This document shows positions 15,691-24,404 of a DNA stretch of 64,000 nt, in pieces. Position 1 is the stretch's first letter; each line of letters starts with the position of its first letter. The DNA is from an uncultured Lachnospiraceae bacterium (GTDB lineage Bacteria; Bacillota; Clostridia; Lachnospirales; Lachnospiraceae), in assembly GCA_910579425.1 (NCBI GenBank), contig CAJTVL010000007.1, positions 1 through 64,000 on the forward strand. The letters are read 5' to 3'. The translations under genes and the position numbers were made by a program. The notes below the pieces were generated by a model that saw only the letters and a list, made by a program, of their open reading frames with translations, did not search any database and was not told the DNA's origin.

Positions 15691-18243
15691 TCACCCCTGA
15701 TCCAGCAGCGTCTTCTGCAAAGTCCTGATCAGCTCCTGAATGTCAAGGGGCTTGGCCACATGGGCATTCATGCCGCATTGCAGACATACCTGAACATCAT
15801 TTTCAAAAGCATCCGCCGTCATGGCTATGATCGGCAGCTCCTTGTCTTCCCTTGTAAGCGCCCTGATGGCTCTCGTGGCATCATATCCGTTCATCACCGG
15901 CATACGGATATCCATCAAAATAACATCATAATATCCAATCTCCGAAGCGGAAAACATGTCCACGCAGATTTTGCCGTTTTCCGCGTGCTCCAGTTCAAAG
16001 CCAAAGGAACTGAGAATTTCATTGGCAATCTCCCAGTTGATCTCAATATCCTCCGCTACCAGAATTCTCTTCCCGGTAAAGTCGGGCGCTTCATTTTCAT
16101 TTTCTTCCGAGTCGTCCGGATTTTCCTCCGCATAATGCTTCAGGTAGCTATACAGCGTGGATTTAAACAGCGGCTTGGATATAAATCCTTCGATCTCCAC
16201 ATTCCTGGCTTCTTCCTCAATTTCACTCCAGTCATAGGCCGAAATGAGAAAAACCGGAACCGATTTGCCGATCCGTTCCCTGATCCGGCGGATGGTCTGC
16301 AGCCCGTTCATATTGGGCATCTTCCAGTCAATCAGTACAAACCGGTAATCCTCTTTCCTGTTATGGCGCTCTTCAATCATCTCAATTGCTTTTTTGCCGT
16401 CCAGAGTCCATTCTGCGTGGATACCAAGCTCCTCCAGATTGGACACCGCACTGTGGCAGAGCATTTCATTATCATCCACTACCAGAACATTCCATTCAGG
16501 AAGCTTCCACTCCTCCACCGATTCCGCTTTCCTGAAATCCAGTATCACATGGAAACTGCTTCCCTTCCCGAGTTCGCTCTGCAGTTCAATGGTTCCGCCC
16601 ATCAGCTCCACGATCCTCTTGGTAATCGCCATTCCAAGACCGGTCCCTGTGGTTTTCTGCACCTGCTCCGAGCTGTCTCTGGAAAAGGTATCCCAAATTT
16701 TTTTCTGGAACTCCTGGGACATTCCGATTCCGTTGTCCTCCACCTCAAAATGAGTGCGGACATATTCCTCCCCCTGATCCGACGGCTCCTGGTAAACATG
16801 TACGTCGATCCTGCCTCCCTCCTGGGTAAATTTCAGCGCATTAGAGAGAAGGTTTAACAGTACCTGATTGATACGTACTCCATCACAATACACTTCTTCC
16901 GACAGGATATTTCTGATAAAAATATCAAAGAACTGGCTTCGCGCCTTCACCTGAGGCTGGATAATATTGACAATGTCATCCAAGGTTTCCCGCAAAGACA
17001 TCCGTTTCATATGAAATGTCATCTTTCCGCTCTCAATCTTTGACATATCCAGTACGTCATTGATCAGGCCAAGCAAATGCTTGCTGGAGAGCATGATCTT
17101 TTTCAGGCAGTCTTCCACTCTTTCTGAGTCCCTCACGCTTTTCAGGCCGATTTCCGTCATTCCTATAATGGCATTCATGGGGGTACGGATGTCATGGCTC
17201 ATGCTGGAAAGAAAATCGCTCTTAGCCTTGTTGGCGTGGACGGCTTCCTCCTTTGCCTTGTCAAGCGCCCGCATCTGCTGCTGCGTAAGGCCGAAATATT
17301 TGTAGAATACAAACAGCATGGCTGTGAGAATAATCAGGGAGCTGCCAATCATAATTGCTGCACGTATATTATCCAGCTTGGTGACCGCCTCATTGAGCGT
17401 GTCATTTTTCATAATACTGATCAGATACCAGCCGGCGCTGTTGGCGATGGGAGAACAATAAATCTGCCGTTCTTCTCCCTCAATCAGGACACGACCGCTA
17501 TAGACCTTCTCTGCATCCATTGTCTCCTGCAGCAGACTGACCAGCTCCTCCACGTTTCGCCCGTCATACTCCCCATATACTTCCCTGACGCGTTCAAAAT
17601 AGCTGTTTCTGTACGCGCCGCCATTGCGGATCACAAAATTCCCTTTCTTATCGATGATGTGGGAATAAACCTGTTCGTCATTCTCATCCAGATAAAGGGC
17701 CTCATTTAAATACTCCATGGAAACGCCTGCCACCAAAGCCAGGCTTTCTTCTCCCTCCTCCACCGGATAGGCGGCCGCCTGGCCCAGCAGAAGAAACTTA
17801 TCCCCGGCACTGTTGGTTCCCATCCCTACCAGATGTCCGGTTGTTTTTAATTCCTCCATGACTTCGGCGTTATTAAAAAATTCCAGTTCCTGGCCATAAA
17901 TCTTTGACAAAGTACCGTTTCCGGTAAGAAAGCCCACGTAATCGAAATTCCTCACCGTAATGCCCTGAGTCAGCAGGCCGAGCATTTCTTCCCGGTTCTC
18001 AAACCCGCCCTCCGGTATCTGTGCCACAACCTCGCCTACCTGGCCCAGGCGCAGATCAATCACGGAGGAAAACTTTTCCTGCAATTGTTTATTTAACTCT
18101 TCCATATAAATCGTAGTGATTTCCTGAATGGATTCTGTTGTTTTTTTATTCATGAAAAAGGCAAGCATCAGAAAAACCACAATGCAGACCAAAACCATGC
18201 CAATCAGGCTGCTCCATAAAAATTTCTTTGTTCTATCAGCCAT
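15691..18243 (-). CDS. Hybrid sensor histidine kinase with two receiver domains
   Basis: This 850-residue membrane signalling protein has a helix at about 10-32, an extracellular sensor of dCache-like layout, and a second helix at about 295-315. The HisKA domain (MSHDIRTPMNAIIGM) and HATPase domain (LLSNALKF, DNGIGM, GTGLGMAI) follow. Two receivers come next, with phospho-Asp in LIDWKMPNMNG and LMDIRMPVMNG. I chose ATG 18243, with AAGGGAAG 4-5 bases upstream, over a GTG 5 codons earlier. No output DNA-binding domain is present, so it must signal to a partner encoded elsewhere. It lies 51 bases after the alpha-xylosidase, which suggests a link to sugar sensing. Confidence 0.9.
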   Translation of the reverse strand: MADRTKKFLWSSLIGMVLVCIVVFLMLAFFMNKKTTESIQEITTIYMEELNKQLQEKFSSVIDLRLGQVGEVVAQIPEGGFENREEMLGLLTQGITVRNFDYVGFLTGNGTLSKIYGQELEFFNNAEVMEELKTTGHLVGMGTNSAGDKFLLLGQAAAYPVEEGEESLALVAGVSMEYLNEALYLDENDEQVYSHIIDKKGNFVIRNGGAYRNSYFERVREVYGEYDGRNVEELVSLLQETMDAEKVYSGRVLIEGEERQIYCSPIANSAGWYLISIMKNDTLNEAVTKLDNIRAAIMIGSSLIILTAMLFVFYKYFGLTQQQMRALDKAKEEAVHANKAKSDFLSSMSHDIRTPMNAIIGMTEIGLKSVRDSERVEDCLKKIMLSSKHLLGLINDVLDMSKIESGKMTFHMKRMSLRETLDDIVNIIQPQVKARSQFFDIFIRNILSEEVYCDGVRINQVLLNLLSNALKFTQEGGRIDVHVYQEPSDQGEEYVRTHFEVEDNGIGMSQEFQKKIWDTFSRDSSEQVQKTTGTGLGMAITKRIVELMGGTIELQSELGKGSSFHVILDFRKAESVEEWKLPEWNVLVVDDNEMLCHSAVSNLEELGIHAEWTLDGKKAIEMIEERHNRKEDYRFVLIDWKMPNMNGLQTIRRIRERIGKSVPVFLISAYDWSEIEEEARNVEIEGFISKPLFKSTLYSYLKHYAEENPDDSEENENEAPDFTGKRILVAEDIEINWEIANEILSSFGFELEHAENGKICVDMFSASEIGYYDVILMDIRMPVMNGYDATRAIRALTREDKELPIIAMTADAFENDVQVCLQCGMNAHVAKPLDIQELIRTLQKTLLDQG

Positions 18244-18294
18244 TTTACTTCCCTTCACTCCCCAAACAGCTTCTTTTATAAAAAACGGTTCCTT

Positions 18295-20601
18295 CTACAG
18301 GCTCATCTCTCCGGCTTTGCCGTCTCTGCCATGTATCTTTACCTTCCGGCCCAAAAAAGCTTCCCTGCAGGCCCCTTCCACATAGGCTTTCAGTCTGCCG
18401 TCCTGCAGAGTAACCTGAACCGTCACCTGAATGTTTCCCTCCGTATCCGGGATACGGCAAATAGCCTCTTTCCCTTCTACAGGCGCATAAAAATGCAGCT
18501 CGCTGTTTGCGGTATAGTCATAATCCGGTCTCTCTTCCACCGTGCCCAGAGCCAGAAGCGTGTTTTCCCTGATATAAAGCGGCAGAGAAAAGTAATCGTA
18601 GGTTCCCTGGTAATAGCGCCCGCCCTCTTTGCAGGTACCGTCAAAATAATTGATCCAGTCTCCCTGCGGCAGATAATACCAGGCTTTTCCCTCTTCATTG
18701 AAAATAGGGGCGGCCAGGATACTCTCCCCCAGCATATACTGCATATCCAGCGCGGCGCAGGCCGGATCCTTTGGATATTCAAAGACCATAGGACGCATCA
18801 GAGGCGTTCCCTCCTCATGGGCCTCCACTGCTTTTGCATAGAGATAAGGCATGAGACGGCATTTTAAATGAACAAAGTATCCTGCCACATCACAGGCCTC
18901 CTCATCAAAAGCCCAGGGCACACGATAGCTGCCGGAGCCATGCAGTCTGCTGTGAGAGGAAAGCAGTCCGAAAGCAAGCCATCGTTTATATACGTCGGCA
19001 GGAGCCGTATTTTCAAATCCCCCAATATCATGACTCCAGAAGGCAAAGCCGGACATGGCAAAGGACAAACCTCCCCGCAAAGTTTCCGCCATGGAAGGGT
19101 AATTTGCGCTGCAGTCGCCGCCCCAGTGTACGGGGAACTGCTGACAGCCCGCCGTAGCGCTCCTGGCAAAAAGGACTGCTTCCTTCTCCCCCTTTACCTC
19201 CTTAAGCAGGGAAAAAACGCACCGATTATACAAAAAAGTATAGTAATTATGCATAGCCTGAGGATTGCTCTGGTCAAAGTAGGTCACATCTACGGGGATC
19301 CTCTCCCCGAAATCTGTCTTAAAGCAGTCCACTCCCATATCCAAAAGCCGGCGAAGCTTGCTCTGATACCACCTGCAGGCATCCGGATTGGTAAAGTCAA
19401 CCAGCCCCATCCCCGCCTGCCAGTTGTCGGTCTGGCGGACTCCCTTCCCGTCTGCACGCATCAGCAAAAAGCCCTTTTCTGCCGCTTCCCTGAAAAGAGC
19501 GCTCCTCTGGGCAATGTAAGGATTGATCCAGACGCAGATTTTCAGCCCTCTCTCGTGATAGCGCCGAAGCATCCCTTCCGTATCCGGGAAAACCCTCTCG
19601 TCCCACTCAAAATCGCACCAGTGAAAGCCCTTCATCCAGAAACAGTCGAAATGAAAAACGCTTAAAGGAATCTGCTGCTTTTGCATCTCATCCAAAAAAC
19701 CGGTCACTGTCTTTTCGTCATAATCCGTCGTAAAGGAAGTGGAAAGCCACAGCCCGAAGGACCAGGCAGGGGGCAGGGCCGGTCTCCCCGTCAGAGCCGT
19801 CAGCTCATTCAAAATCTGCTTCGGCTCCGGCCCATAAAAAAGATAATAGCGGATCTCCTCCCCGGGCACACTAAAGCCTGCGTATTCCACCTTCTCGCTT
19901 GCCACCTCAAAGGAAACATTGTCCGTATGATCCACCAGTACGCCGTAGCCCATGTTTGTCATATAAAAAGGAATACTTTTGTAGGAAACCTGGGAGGAGG
20001 TGCCTCCGTCTTCATTCCAGGTTTCCACTACTTGTCCGTTTTTCACAAAAGCCGTAAAACGCTCTCCCAGGCCATACACATTTTCGCCGGGAGCAAGGGA
20101 TAATTCATTGACCATATAGGGCGTATACTCGTGCTCACACATATAGTTATCCAGAGGCAGCATACTGGACGCCTTCCGGTTCCAGCGAATATAGCCCAGA
20201 TTCCGAAAACCGCAGCCTGTCAGCCTTTTTCCCTTTGCCCAAAAGCTGTAGCCCCATCTCTCCAGATCAACGCGGACGCTGACTTCCCCTGCTGTCAATA
20301 CGGCTTCTTTCTCATTCCTTGTAAAACTGCTCCTGCAGGAAGACTTTTTGACTTCAAAGCGGGGCTCCTTACGGTCGTAGGCCTCATAATGCCAGGCCCT
20401 CACTGAAATCACATTCTCGGCCGCAGCGGTGAACTCTATGGTAATCGTGGGCATATTCAGCGTTGCGCCCCGGGACTGCACCGGGCCTGTGGATGCGACA
20501 ATCCTCATGCCGTTTTCAATTTCTTCTATCTCATATACCTGCATGGCATAAAGTGAATGGGCGCTTTCACTCTGCAGCCAGTATCCTTCCGTAAATTTCA
20601 T
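18295..20601 (-). CDS. Glycoside hydrolase family 31, probable alpha-xylosidase (YicI type)
   Basis: This 768-residue cytosolic enzyme removes alpha-linked xylose, as from xyloglucan oligosaccharides. The nucleophile lies in KTDFGERIP (Asp430) and the acid/base in HWGGDC (Asp496). The 66-residue spacing and motif match E. coli YicI (416/482). An N-terminal beta-sandwich, the (beta/alpha)8 barrel and C-terminal beta domains follow in normal order, with no signal peptide. I chose ATG 20601, with AGGAGG 8 bases upstream. It is separated from the upstream fucU-like gene by a strong terminator and so is likely controlled separately. Alpha-glucosidase activity is possible, but the KTDFGERIP motif favours xylosidase. 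Confidence 0.88.
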   Translation of the reverse strand: MKFTEGYWLQSESAHSLYAMQVYEIEEIENGMRIVASTGPVQSRGATLNMPTITIEFTAAAENVISVRAWHYEAYDRKEPRFEVKKSSCRSSFTRNEKEAVLTAGEVSVRVDLERWGYSFWAKGKRLTGCGFRNLGYIRWNRKASSMLPLDNYMCEHEYTPYMVNELSLAPGENVYGLGERFTAFVKNGQVVETWNEDGGTSSQVSYKSIPFYMTNMGYGVLVDHTDNVSFEVASEKVEYAGFSVPGEEIRYYLFYGPEPKQILNELTALTGRPALPPAWSFGLWLSTSFTTDYDEKTVTGFLDEMQKQQIPLSVFHFDCFWMKGFHWCDFEWDERVFPDTEGMLRRYHERGLKICVWINPYIAQRSALFREAAEKGFLLMRADGKGVRQTDNWQAGMGLVDFTNPDACRWYQSKLRRLLDMGVDCFKTDFGERIPVDVTYFDQSNPQAMHNYYTFLYNRCVFSLLKEVKGEKEAVLFARSATAGCQQFPVHWGGDCSANYPSMAETLRGGLSFAMSGFAFWSHDIGGFENTAPADVYKRWLAFGLLSSHSRLHGSGSYRVPWAFDEEACDVAGYFVHLKCRLMPYLYAKAVEAHEEGTPLMRPMVFEYPKDPACAALDMQYMLGESILAAPIFNEEGKAWYYLPQGDWINYFDGTCKEGGRYYQGTYDYFSLPLYIRENTLLALGTVEERPDYDYTANSELHFYAPVEGKEAICRIPDTEGNIQVTVQVTLQDGRLKAYVEGACREAFLGRKVKIHGRDGKAGEMSL

Positions 20602-20647
20602 GGCCTTTCCTCCTGCAAAATTTCTTTTATTTGATTTTACCAAAAAA

Positions 20648-20655
20648 CGGCGCCG
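20648..20655. promoter_or_regulatory. Palindrome upstream of the alpha-xylosidase gene, possible operator
   Basis: CGGCGCCG is a perfect 8-bp palindrome lying about 50 bases before the xylosidase ATG. On the minus strand a TAAAAT box follows shortly downstream, but no good -35 box is visible, as expected for an activator-dependent promoter. The call is weak. Confidence 0.3.
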
Positions 20656-20683
20656 ATTGATAGTATTTTTTTATCACATTTAT

Positions 20684-20725
20684 AAAAGAAAGGGCTGCCG
20701 CACTAAATCATTGGTGCGACAGCCC
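20684..20725 (-). terminator. Strong terminator between the fucU-like gene and the alpha-xylosidase
   Basis: On the minus strand GGGCTGTCGCAC (20714-20725) pairs with GTGCGGCAGCCC (20692-20703), 12 positions with one G:U, followed by TTTCTTTT. It lies 6 bases after the stop of the fucU-like gene and ends the dehydrogenase-reductase-mutarotase transcript. Confidence 0.85.
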
Positions 20726-20731
20726 CTCTCC

Positions 20732-21169
20732 TTAAACCACAACGCCCTTTTGCAGCATGATATTGGCGTATAGCGCGCTTTCCCCGGTTGCTATAATGGC
20801 ATAGGCGCTTTTTGCCTCCTCGTAAAAGGCAAACCGCTCAATCTCTCCGATCGCCGCCTCCCCGCGTTCATCCGCCCTTTTTACAATCTCTCTGTAGTCC
20901 TCCCATATGGGCGTCTCTACCGGATCCCCGGGCATCACCTGCATCAGGTTCATGGGATGCTCCACATAAGTATCCAATGGAAAAACCTCCAGGATTGCTT
21001 CTAAAAGTTCACAGGCCCCGTGCCCGTCCATGCGAATGACGATCCCGTTTTTCCCCATAGTCTGAGCCGGGAAATTTCCGTCCGCGATGACCAGCCTGTC
21101 GCTGTGCCCCATTTCACACAACACCTTTAATAACTCCGGGGATAAAATTTTAGGGATTCCCTTTAGCAT
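20732..21169 (-). CDS. RbsD/FucU-family sugar mutarotase
   Basis: This 145-residue cytosolic enzyme interconverts anomers of a sugar such as fucose or ribose. The sequence KILSPELLKVLCEMGHSDRL with the conserved His, and the ADGNFPA motif, are typical. I chose ATG 21169, with AAGGAGG 7 bases upstream; the longer frame runs back into the neighbouring reductase gene. It follows the aldo-keto reductase by 2 bases and precedes a terminator. The context suggests that the sugar supplied by the cluster is presented to the dehydrogenases in the correct anomeric form. Confidence 0.88.
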   Translation of the reverse strand: MLKGIPKILSPELLKVLCEMGHSDRLVIADGNFPAQTMGKNGIVIRMDGHGACELLEAILEVFPLDTYVEHPMNLMQVMPGDPVETPIWEDYREIVKRADERGEAAIGEIERFAFYEEAKSAYAIIATGESALYANIMLQKGVVV

Positions 21170-21171
21170 TT

Positions 21172-22185
21172 CTATACCTCCTTTTCTCCTTCCATGTCCC
21201 ATAAATCCTCCCAGCCTGTCGCGCCTTCCCACAAAAACACCTGCCCCTTGATCAGGCGGCAATTCCGATCCTCCCGGCGGATCGCCTCCATTTCCTCCAC
21301 GGTAAGAGGATCCTGTGCCGCGCTCTCCAAATTGGAGCGATACTGAGATTCTTTTACGGAAAACGGGATCGGAACCTGCCCTCTCTGCACCGCCCATTTC
21401 AGGCAGATCACCGCCGGATGCACCTGATGGGCCTTTGCCGCGGCCGCCACCGCCGGCAGCTCAATATCCGCCACGTCCTGAGACGTTCTGTCCCTCTCCG
21501 GCCTTGAGGGGGAGCCGATGGGGCAGTAGCCGATGGGCAGGATCTCATGAGCCAAGGCATACTTAAATAGCTCCGGCTGCTGGAAGGAAGGATGAAGCTC
21601 CATTTCCAGAGCTGCCGGCTTGATTCTGCAAAGAGGAAGCACCGCCTCCAGCTTGGGGATCGTCATATTACTCATACCGATATAGCGCACCAGCTTTTTC
21701 TCCACCAGCGCCTCACACTGTCTCCAGGTAGCCATAAATTCCTCCACGGAAAAAGGCTTTGAGTCCGGATTTCTGGAATCTCCGTCACACCCCGGCGCAT
21801 GATAATTGGGAAAAGGCCAATGCACGAAGTACAGATCAAGCTGCTCAAGCTGCAGATCCGATAAGCTCTGCCGGCAGGAAGCTTCCACCTTTCCTTCCCC
21901 GTGCATATCGTTCCACACCTTTGAAGTGATAAACAGCTCCTTTCTCTCCACTGCCTGCTCTGCAAAGAGCCTTTGAAGCGCCTGTCCGATCTCCTTTTCA
22001 TTCTGGTAGACCGCGGCGCAGTCGATCAGACGGTAGCCGTACTTCACGGCCCCATAGACCGCCTCTGAAATCTCTCTCGCCCCATATTTGTCGGAGCCGA
22101 AGGTTCCGATTCCCATACAGGGAATTTTTTCTCCACTGTATAGGGTCCTTACCGGGATTTTTCCCTGATTGATTCTGTCTTCCAT
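21172..22185 (-). CDS. Aldo/keto reductase
   Basis: This 337-residue NAD(P)H-dependent reductase is a TIM barrel. The catalytic tetrad is visible as Asp and Tyr in LIDCAAVYQNE, Lys in TSKVW and His in FVHWPFP. The N-terminus (IPCMGIGTFGSD) is standard. It lies between a zinc dehydrogenase and the mutarotase, so it probably acts on the same sugar or sugar alcohol. The specific substrate is not decidable here. Confidence 0.9.
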   Translation of the reverse strand: MEDRINQGKIPVRTLYSGEKIPCMGIGTFGSDKYGAREISEAVYGAVKYGYRLIDCAAVYQNEKEIGQALQRLFAEQAVERKELFITSKVWNDMHGEGKVEASCRQSLSDLQLEQLDLYFVHWPFPNYHAPGCDGDSRNPDSKPFSVEEFMATWRQCEALVEKKLVRYIGMSNMTIPKLEAVLPLCRIKPAALEMELHPSFQQPELFKYALAHEILPIGYCPIGSPSRPERDRTSQDVADIELPAVAAAAKAHQVHPAVICLKWAVQRGQVPIPFSVKESQYRSNLESAAQDPLTVEEMEAIRREDRNCRLIKGQVFLWEGATGWEDLWDMEGEKEV

Positions 22186-22212
22186 TTTTCATTCCTTTCG
22201 CGACAAAGCTTC

Positions 22213-23277
22213 CTATTCTTCTTCAAAGGTGACCGCCACCTTGCCGCACTGGCCCTGGGCCATCAGCCGGTAAGCTTCATCCGCCTTCTCAATGGGAAAT
22301 TCATGGGTGATCAAATCCTCGGGATGGATTTGCCAGCGTACCAGACGCTCCACCAGCTCCTCCATCCTCCAGAGGGAAGTTACCCAGGAGCCGTAGATGG
22401 TCTTCTGTCCGTGAATTATATCCGGGCTGGGGTTAAAGCTGCAGGTTCCTCCTTCTCCCACAAAGGCAATTTTCCCCCATTCTCTGGTTGCACGGATGGC
22501 AAGCTGACGGCCCGCATCATTGGCTGACGCGTCAATGGCTCTCTCCACTCCTTTCCCCTGCGTCACTTCCAGAATCTGTGCAAGAGTGTCCTCGCCGGGC
22601 CGAAACACGTAATCCGCCAGCCCCAGCTTCTTTGCCAGCTCGATCCGGTATTCGTTCAGCTCCACGCCGATGAGCCTGTTTGCTCCCATTGCCTTTGCCA
22701 GCATCAGGGCCGCAAGCCCCACCGGCCCCAGCCCGGTTACCAGTACCGCGTCATTTCCGCAGATACCGATTTTTTCAATGGCTTCATATACCGTTCCGAA
22801 TCCGCAGGCCACCTGGGCTCCGTCTTTATAAGTAAGCTCATCCGGCAGCGCGATCAAATCCTTCTCCTCCGCCAGAATATAAGGAGCCATACCGCCGTTT
22901 CTCTGCCATCCATAGGCCTGCCGGAAAGGGCTTTTGCAGGAGATGTAGTATCCCCGCCTGCAGTCATTGCAGACTCCGCAGCCGGAAATATGATAGACAA
23001 TCACCCGATCTCCCTTTTTAAACCGCCTCAGTCCTTCTCCTTCCTCCACAATGATTCCGCAGGGCTCATGGCCTGCCACCATACCGGGAATATAACCCTC
23101 CGGCCCCTTCCCGGTATGCTCTCGGTAAATGCACCGGATGTCACTGCCGCATATGGTTGTGGCCTTTGTCCTGATCAGAACCTGGCCGTGTCCGGGCGAC
23201 GGCACCTCAAAATCCTTCAGCTCCACTGTACTGTTTCCGGGCAGCACTGCCCCCTTCATCAACATTTTTACTGCCAT
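22213..23277 (-). CDS. Zinc-dependent medium-chain dehydrogenase (sorbitol/threonine dehydrogenase-like)
   Basis: This 354-residue MDR enzyme oxidises a secondary alcohol with NAD(P). Catalytic-zinc residues lie in TICGSD and AGHEPCG. The structural zinc loop has four cysteines (CGVCNDCRRGYYISC). The Rossmann motif is VTGLGPVGLAAL. I chose ATG 23277, with GAGGGAA 3-4 bases upstream. It is the first gene of the carbohydrate operon and faces the AraC regulator. Confidence 0.9.
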   Translation of the reverse strand: MAVKMLMKGAVLPGNSTVELKDFEVPSPGHGQVLIRTKATTICGSDIRCIYREHTGKGPEGYIPGMVAGHEPCGIIVEEGEGLRRFKKGDRVIVYHISGCGVCNDCRRGYYISCKSPFRQAYGWQRNGGMAPYILAEEKDLIALPDELTYKDGAQVACGFGTVYEAIEKIGICGNDAVLVTGLGPVGLAALMLAKAMGANRLIGVELNEYRIELAKKLGLADYVFRPGEDTLAQILEVTQGKGVERAIDASANDAGRQLAIRATREWGKIAFVGEGGTCSFNPSPDIIHGQKTIYGSWVTSLWRMEELVERLVRWQIHPEDLITHEFPIEKADEAYRLMAQGQCGKVAVTFEEE

Positions 23278-23362
23278 AGTTTCCCTCATTTCCGCGCAGC
23301 TCTTTAGCGTGGCCTCGCTTCCGGCTATCGCTTATCCTGTTTTATGGTTTACTCTATTTCCT

Positions 23363-23391
23363 ATTATAAAGCTTATACGGATTTTTTTAAG
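23363..23391 (-). promoter_or_regulatory. Promoter of the dehydrogenase operon
   Basis: On the minus strand TATAAT (23363-23368) is preceded, at 17 bases, by the weak -35 box CTTAAA (23386-23391). A good -10 with a poor -35 fits an activator-dependent promoter, and the divergent AraC gene is the obvious candidate activator. The araC gene on the plus strand has an extended -10, TGGTATAAT, about 30 bases before its ATG. Confidence 0.5.
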
Positions 23392-23483
23392 TGCTATATC
23401 TGCCATTTTATTCACAAATATGTCGTGTTTTTGAAGGTTTGTATGGTATAATAAAAAGGAGTGATCCGAAAAAGGAGGCAGCT

Positions 23484-24404
23484 ATGAAAATTCTTTACGC
23501 AGATACAAACCTTCACTTTACTATGGAGAATGCCTCTGTTCAGGCATTAAATATCGTGTTTGAGCGCTTCACCAGAACCCTTCCCTCCCACAGCCACGGC
23601 AACGGGTGCTATGAAATACACTATATTCCTTTCGGCGAGGGGAAGCTGAAAGCAGATGAGCAATACTACGACATTCTTCCGGGCACGCTTTTTGTCACCG
23701 GCCCTCATGTGAACCACGCCCAGACCCCGATTCCCGCCAATCCCATGCAGGAATACTGCGTTTATTTTAAAATCCGCCCCGGCTCCCATACCGGAAAAAA
23801 CTCCCCCGTCATGAGTGCCTTTCTCTCCACTCCCTTTTGGATCGGAAAAGACACCCAGGGGATCCATGAACTGATGAAACGGCTTTTTGACGAGCTGAAG
23901 CATCGCTATACCGGTTTTCAGGCTCATGCGGAGCTGTTATTGGCCCAGCTTTTAATCTGCATGGTCCGTAACTATGAGCAGCACCCCATTTCCCAAACCG
24001 TCAGTCCCCAAAAGGGGCTGGCCGATACAAAATCCGTCATCATAGAGGAATATTTCCTCTATGAGTATTCCGCCCTGTCTTTAAACACGCTGGCAGGCCG
24101 CCTGAACTTAAGCCCCCGCCAGACCCAGCGTCTTTTAATGGAATTCTACGGAAAATCCTTCCAGGAGAAAAAGGCGGAAGCCCGCATGTCTGCCGCCGCA
24201 ATCCTGCTCTCCGATCCCTCCAAACCCATCGCCTCCATTGCAGAGGCGCTGGGCTATTCCTCTGCCGAGCACTTTTCCTCTGCCTTTCGCAAATACTATC
24301 ACACAAGTCCCAGGCAATACCGCAGGAAGGCGGGGGAAGAGCCGAAAGCTTTTTCGTCCCCTGACAATTTCATAAAATCTAAGACACAAAATCAAACAGG
24401 CTGA
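23484..24404 (+). CDS. AraC-family transcriptional regulator
   Basis: This 306-residue regulator has an N-terminal cupin-like sugar-binding domain (LPSHSHGNGCYEIHYIPFGEG) and a C-terminal double helix-turn-helix (LNTLAGRLNLSPRQTQRLLMEFYGKSFQEK and IASIAEALGYSSAEHFSSAFRKYYHTSPRQYRR). I chose ATG 23484, with AAAGGAGG 6 bases upstream. It faces the dehydrogenase-reductase-mutarotase operon and is likely its activator. Its 3' end overlaps the 3' end of polC by 26 bases. Confidence 0.92.
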   Translation: MKILYADTNLHFTMENASVQALNIVFERFTRTLPSHSHGNGCYEIHYIPFGEGKLKADEQYYDILPGTLFVTGPHVNHAQTPIPANPMQEYCVYFKIRPGSHTGKNSPVMSAFLSTPFWIGKDTQGIHELMKRLFDELKHRYTGFQAHAELLLAQLLICMVRNYEQHPISQTVSPQKGLADTKSVIIEEYFLYEYSALSLNTLAGRLNLSPRQTQRLLMEFYGKSFQEKKAEARMSAAAILLSDPSKPIASIAEALGYSSAEHFSSAFRKYYHTSPRQYRRKAGEEPKAFSSPDNFIKSKTQNQTG

